Of a stretch of DNA of 8,174 bases, positions 4,941 to 8,174 are shown in pieces; within the stretch, counting starts at the first letter, position 1, and every line of letters begins with the position of its first letter. This DNA is from an uncultured Armatimonadota bacterium. Lineage in GTDB: Bacteria; Armatimonadota; Fimbriimonadia; Fimbriimonadales; Fimbriimonadaceae. A program made the translations under genes and the position numbers. The DNA is taken from the NCBI GenBank assembly GCA_946478935.1, contig CAMLEL010000090.1, positions 1-8,174 of the forward strand, in the 5' to 3' direction. Below the pieces are notes generated by a model that saw nothing but the letters and a program-made list of their open reading frames with translations, ran no database searches and was not told the DNA's origin.

Positions 4941-5999
4941 CGATTTCTCATTGCCTTCCTCCTTCTGATTGGGTGCTGCCTGGCATCGGCACAAGAGTCC
5001 ACCTTGCGCCCGGGGGACCGAGTTTCCATTCAGAGTACAGGGCGGGTCCCGTATCGAACCGTCACCGACCTGGACCACCAGGGCTGTCTCCGTTTGCCGA
5101 ATGGCTTACGCCTGACCCTTGCAGGACTTTCCCTCTCCGACGCTGCCGACGAACTCTCGAAGCGGTTGGGCCCTTCTGCCGGATCTATTGGAATCGAACT
5201 GAAGTCGCCGAAGATCGGCGTGCTCACCTTTAGAGGCGCGGTCCTTCGTAGCGGTTCGATCCGTATCGTGTCAAACCGGCCCTTATCAGACATTGTCTTC
5301 ATTGCTTCGCCGACCGATTCAGCCAATCTCGGTGAAGTCGTCGTGATTGGCGCTAATGGGCAAACCCTACGAGTGGATTTCGAATCAGATCCCAAGTTCC
5401 AGGTTCGGCCAGGAGATCAGGTCCTCTTCATCCAGCTTTCCGTCCCAAATGAAGTGCTCGTTTTGGGGGCGGTCAAGAATCCGGGAAGTGTGCCATTCAA
5501 ATCAGGAATGACTTTGGAAGCCGCCGTGGTTGCGGCTGGCGGTTTGACCGGTCATGCCGTTCCAGGGCTCCTCAGCGTTGAACGAGATGGCTCTCCCGTG
5601 CCCGGTGCAGGATGGACCGAACAGGGACGGTCGACAGTGCTCAAGCGAGGCGACGTGGTCAAGGCTGAGTCTTCCGGCAACGTCCGCTACGTCAGTGTCA
5701 TCGGGTACGTAAAAAACCCTGGGTTGGTACCTTTTCGAACAGGAATGACTTTGTTGGAAGCAATTGAATTGGCAGGCGGAACGACGGTGGGAGCGGGCAA
5801 AGATGCCGTCGAAATCAGAAAGGTCTTTGGCGGGCGAGGCTCGCGTCGAAAGTTCGACATCAATGCGTTCAAAAAGGGCTCGGCCTCCGATCCCAAGTTG
5901 GTTGCTGCCGACGTTGTGGTTATTCCTGCTTTCGTGTTCAAAGGCAAATCAGAAAGCTCCGGTATACGTCCGGTCGTTCCACCTCGGAGGGCGAATTGA
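4941..5999 (+). CDS. SLBB-domain polysaccharide export protein; start codon not identifiable
   Basis: A protein of the Wza/polysaccharide-export class, expected in the periplasm or outer membrane. From codon 4941 the frame reads RFLIAFLLLIGCCLASAQES: a hydrophobic signal segment with a lipobox-like LIGC and an ASA|QE signal peptidase I site. Residues 20-76 (TLRPGDRVSI..., RLPNGLRLTLAGLSLSDAADEL) match the poly-export N-terminal domain. Three SLBB-like units follow at about 97-165, 174-243 and 253-330; the last two share the pattern 'G.VKNPG.VPF..GMTL.EA...AGG'. The tail is basic and Pro-rich. No ATG, GTG or TTG lies in frame between the tRNA-Phe end and the signal segment. In-frame choices are TTG 4878 inside the tRNA, ATG 4752 before both tRNAs, ATT 4950, or internal TTG 5004 that loses the signal. 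The stop overlaps the next gene. No Wzc-like partner is in the window. Confidence 0.85.
   Translation, partial: RFLIAFLLLIGCCLASAQESTLRPGDRVSIQSTGRVPYRTVTDLDHQGCLRLPNGLRLTLAGLSLSDAADELSKRLGPSAGSIGIELKSPKIGVLTFRGAVLRSGSIRIVSNRPLSDIVFIASPTDSANLGEVVVIGANGQTLRVDFESDPKFQVRPGDQVLFIQLSVPNEVLVLGAVKNPGSVPFKSGMTLEAAVVAAGGLTGHAVPGLLSVERDGSPVPGAGWTEQGRSTVLKRGDVVKAESSGNVRYVSVIGYVKNPGLVPFRTGMTLLEAIELAGGTTVGAGKDAVEIRKVFGGRGSRRKFDINAFKKGSASDPKLVAADVVVIPAFVFKGKSESSGIRPVVPPRRAN
5986..5990 (+). promoter_or_regulatory. Shine-Dalgarno that fixes the TTG start of the dipeptidase
   Basis: GGAGG at 5986-5990 is followed by five bases and then TTG 5996. Spacing and strength are near ideal, and the site lies inside the SLBB coding end, so it supports the TTG and translational coupling. 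Confidence 0.75.
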
Positions 6000-6724
6000 C
6001 GCCGCGCCGGTGGGATCGAACCAAAGGACGACCAGAACCCATCCGAGCCCTCAACCGAATTCAAGAAATTGAATCAGGTGAGCCGTTGGTGGATATCCGG
6101 GACCATGCGCCCCTCCTGCAAATCGCACGTCCTCAAGTGATCCCCTATGTTCGGCAGACGGTCGCCGAGATGGTGCATCAAGCCAGCTTGCAGATTCCAG
6201 AGCCCTTCAAGCTTGGCTTGGTTGAGGGTTGGCGACCGATCGAGCGTCAACAGCGCATTTACGACTTCATGATGGATTGCGCCAAGGAAGCCTTTCCGAA
6301 CCGGAATCACACCGCTCTCCGCCGCACCGTATGTCGCTGGGTCGCTCCCACGGATCAAAAGGCACCCCCAGGGCATTGCACAGGCGCTGCCGTCGATGTC
6401 TGGCTGCTTGACAGCGAGGGAAACGAAGTCGACCTTTGGTCGCCCCACGCCCGGCACAGCGCCGCCCCGACATTCACGTTTGGCATCGAGGAGCCGCATT
6501 GGTCGCACCGCATGATGCTTTTTGATGCCATGACGGCAGCCGGATTCTCAAATTGCCGTGACGAGTGGTGGCACTATAGCTACGGCGATGCAGGGTGGGC
6601 GGTCAGAGCCGGATCACCGACGTGTTCCTATGGCTTGGTGAAGCTCGAGCCAGAAATCTATGCCGACCTGGAACGCCTCTCCGTTGAGGCAATGAAGGTT
6701 CGCGCGAATCCTTTTCTCAGTTAG
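5996..6724 (+). CDS. D-alanyl-D-alanine dipeptidase, VanX/DdpX type (M15D)
   Basis: A zinc peptidase of 242 aa that cleaves free D-Ala-D-Ala. Zinc ligands are His127 and Asp134 in GHCTGAAVDVW and His193 in DEWWHYSYGD; Glu190 is the catalytic base. Arg80 in EGWRPIERQQRIYD corresponds to the conserved Arg of VanX that helps catalysis. The Ser of the usual SxHxxGxAxD motif is Gly here (GHCTG). No signal peptide is visible, so it should act in the cytoplasm. It has an N-terminal extension compared with VanX of about 202 aa. TTG 5996 is chosen for the GGAGG five bases before it and its 4-base overlap with the SLBB stop (TTGA). No vanH or vanA ligase is adjacent, so a role in peptidoglycan turnover or nutrition is more likely than vancomycin resistance. 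Its stop overlaps that of the minus-strand gene. Confidence 0.9.
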   Translation: MTPRRWDRTKGRPEPIRALNRIQEIESGEPLVDIRDHAPLLQIARPQVIPYVRQTVAEMVHQASLQIPEPFKLGLVEGWRPIERQQRIYDFMMDCAKEAFPNRNHTALRRTVCRWVAPTDQKAPPGHCTGAAVDVWLLDSEGNEVDLWSPHARHSAAPTFTFGIEEPHWSHRMMLFDAMTAAGFSNCRDEWWHYSYGDAGWAVRAGSPTCSYGLVKLEPEIYADLERLSVEAMKVRANPFLS

Positions 6725-8174
6725 TCCTTCTTGATGACGACTTGCGAGAAGTCGATAGGGTCGGGAGGGATAACTCCATTCGGCCGGAACGACCCCGGGA
6801 AGAGCAAGATCGTATCGATCGCAAGGTCGACTCCTTGTGGCGCATCGACCGTCAACCGCAGCTTGTTAGCGCCCGGCACGGCCCGAGTTGTGCCCAGCCT
6901 GTACCAAGCAAATCCATCTCCATAGGCAGATAAGCCATCGCTTTGAACTGACAGCACTTGCCCTCCTACGCTGATCCCGACCAGGTTCCGGGCCGCAGCC
7001 GGAATTCTGCCCGCGATCCACACTTCCAACTCTTCCTCGCTCCGTGCGAGGAAACCATAGTCCGCATAGTAGGACTGAGCATAAGCTTCCAATGTGGTCC
7101 TGAGGCTGAGGATGTGACTGTTGGAACAGCCAAGTCGCATCTGAGCTTCGCTGAAGTTATGATTCTTGGAAAACTCCGCCTCGAGCCAAGTGTAATTGGC
7201 AAATCTGCTGCCCAGTCGCCAATACCATTGCCGCATGGCCGGGTAGCTTCCACCCGGATTCACATCCAAGCCGGCGAGAGCATCACCGAAGCCATAGCGT
7301 TCTTCCATCATATCCACGCGTCGCTCCTCTGCAAGCTTCCGCAGAGCAGCAAATCGCGCGATGGTTTCCTGGACGGCGGTTTCCGGGACAGGGATGTCCT
7401 CTGTGCCGGTAATCAGCAACGGAACCGCTCCAATGGTGACTTCCACGCCACCTTTGACCACCTTGGGCTTGGGATCGACCCCATCCACCGAGAGGAAGCT
7501 CAGTTGCTTGCCTTTGGTGCTGCGCAGCTTCACTCGAATCGGTGTGGTGTTCGACCAAATTGCGAAGAGGCTGTTCGAACCGTCCACCAGCCTGTAACCA
7601 GAAAAAGCGCTTCCCAGGTCAACCCTGTTGCCACTCGCGGGACTTGGCAGCCACCAGTTCCCACCCGGCAAACGCTGTGCGTTGGCAGGATTCCACGCAT
7701 TCTCGGGGAAGTAGATCGCGTTGGAACTAAAGGAGGAAAGGGCGGTATCCGTCGCCTTCTGAGCAGCGAGGCTGACCAGTGTCGCCAAAGCATCCTTTGA
7801 TGGATTCTTGACGTACCAGCCGCGCATACCAAGGGAGGCCAAATCATCGACCAGTGCGGTGAGATTCCCGGCATCGGGGGCGTCGATTTCCGTCGCCAGC
7901 AACCAACCGGGTTGCTTCCAACGGTACACCGTGCTCGCCGCCCGACTCGCGGAGGACAGCTGAAGACTCGGGCTTTGACCGGTGATGCGCGCGCCAATCC
8001 CATCGACCGCCACCGAATCACCTTCATACGCCGATGCCCAACCGCTCCATTCCTGGATCACCGGCACATCCGTCGCCTGCCGAATCGCCGCCGTCAGTCG
8101 CTGATACCGCCTGGCGCCTGCCGCCTCGATCACATCTCGGACGTCTTTCCAAATCGCCGATCGCTTCATGTCGC
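6721..8174 (-). CDS. Large carbohydrate-related protein, glycosidase-like with C-terminal binding-like domain (partial)
   Basis: The frame is open to the window edge. ATG 8169 is possible, but no signal peptide follows it and only 5 upstream bases are visible, so the gene probably begins outside. Numbering from that Met: residues 8-130 look like the end of a (beta/alpha)8 barrel (VRDVIEAAG.., VPVIQEWSGW 35-44, VDGIGARITG 55-64, WLLATEIDAP 89-98, MRGWYVKNPS 115-124), with Glu40 and Glu94 as possible catalytic acids. Residues 180-255 resemble a beta-sandwich found after glycosidase barrels (YRLVDGSNSLFAIWSN, VTIGAVPLLITG). Residues 260-380 are a mainly helical, Trp/Tyr-rich stretch. Residues 380-465 resemble a carbohydrate-binding beta-sandwich (LEVWIAGR, GFAWYRLG, IDTILLFPGSFRPNG). 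I recognise no exact family, and the enzymatic role is inference. Stop TAA (complement of 6721-6723) overlaps the dipeptidase stop. Confidence 0.8.
   Translation of the reverse strand, partial: DMKRSAIWKDVRDVIEAAGARRYQRLTAAIRQATDVPVIQEWSGWASAYEGDSVAVDGIGARITGQSPSLQLSSASRAASTVYRWKQPGWLLATEIDAPDAGNLTALVDDLASLGMRGWYVKNPSKDALATLVSLAAQKATDTALSSFSSNAIYFPENAWNPANAQRLPGGNWWLPSPASGNRVDLGSAFSGYRLVDGSNSLFAIWSNTTPIRVKLRSTKGKQLSFLSVDGVDPKPKVVKGGVEVTIGAVPLLITGTEDIPVPETAVQETIARFAALRKLAEERRVDMMEERYGFGDALAGLDVNPGGSYPAMRQWYWRLGSRFANYTWLEAEFSKNHNFSEAQMRLGCSNSHILSLRTTLEAYAQSYYADYGFLARSEEELEVWIAGRIPAAARNLVGISVGGQVLSVQSDGLSAYGDGFAWYRLGTTRAVPGANKLRLTVDAPQGVDLAIDTILLFPGSFRPNGVIPPDPIDFSQVVIKKD

Noticed and set aside
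5996..6724. Vancomycin resistance cluster
   Set aside because: Only the VanX-type peptidase is present; no D-Ala-D-Lac ligase, VanH dehydrogenase or VanRS genes are seen.
6958..7800. 280-codon plus-strand frame opposite the glycosidase-like gene
   Set aside because: It is antisense to a longer frame with coherent protein domains, and its product has no recognisable features or ribosome site.

Overview
The window reads like the chromosome of a free-living, probably diderm bacterium of moderately high GC. The evidence is a type IV pilus retraction ATPase, acetyl-type methionine synthesis, an SLBB polysaccharide export protein and a large carbohydrate-related protein. Intergenic clusters of short GGGTT/AACCC palindromes are a feature I associate with groups such as Armatimonadota, Planctomycetota and Verrucomicrobiota. 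Assignment to a phylum (perhaps Armatimonadota) is a guess. I see no phage, transposase, CRISPR or defence genes.

Left part, + strand (1-2168): the last 89 residues of a PilT-type ATPase, then metX (homoserine O-acyltransferase), which overlaps or abuts a small ACT-domain protein. The 409 bases after that gene hold no complete gene. They carry a TGGGGCA inverted-repeat cluster, two 32-base tandem units plus a third palindrome of the GGGTT type, and a 35-codon orphan end of a lost gene. A very strong intrinsic terminator follows that fragment.

Middle (2222-4698): a small four-helix membrane protein of unknown function converges on a family 4 glycosidase (MelA-like) on the minus strand. A 139-base divergent region with a candidate operator separates the glycosidase from a stand-alone CheY/Rcp1-type response regulator.

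Right part (4774-8174): tRNA-Asp(GUC) and tRNA-Phe(GAA) lie 13 bases apart. They are followed with almost no spacer by the SLBB export gene, whose signal peptide is readable but which has no ordinary start codon outside the tRNA. A VanX-type D-Ala-D-Ala dipeptidase is translationally coupled to it. It converges, with a 4-base stop overlap, on the end of a large minus-strand protein that has a glycosidase-like part and a carbohydrate-binding-like C-terminus, and which is open at the window edge.

There is no clear new multi-gene system. The most unusual items are the missing start of the SLBB gene at the tRNA-Phe 3' end, the decapitated gene beside a palindrome cluster, and abrupt changes of third-codon-position GC inside the glycosidase gene and, less clearly, the ACT gene.
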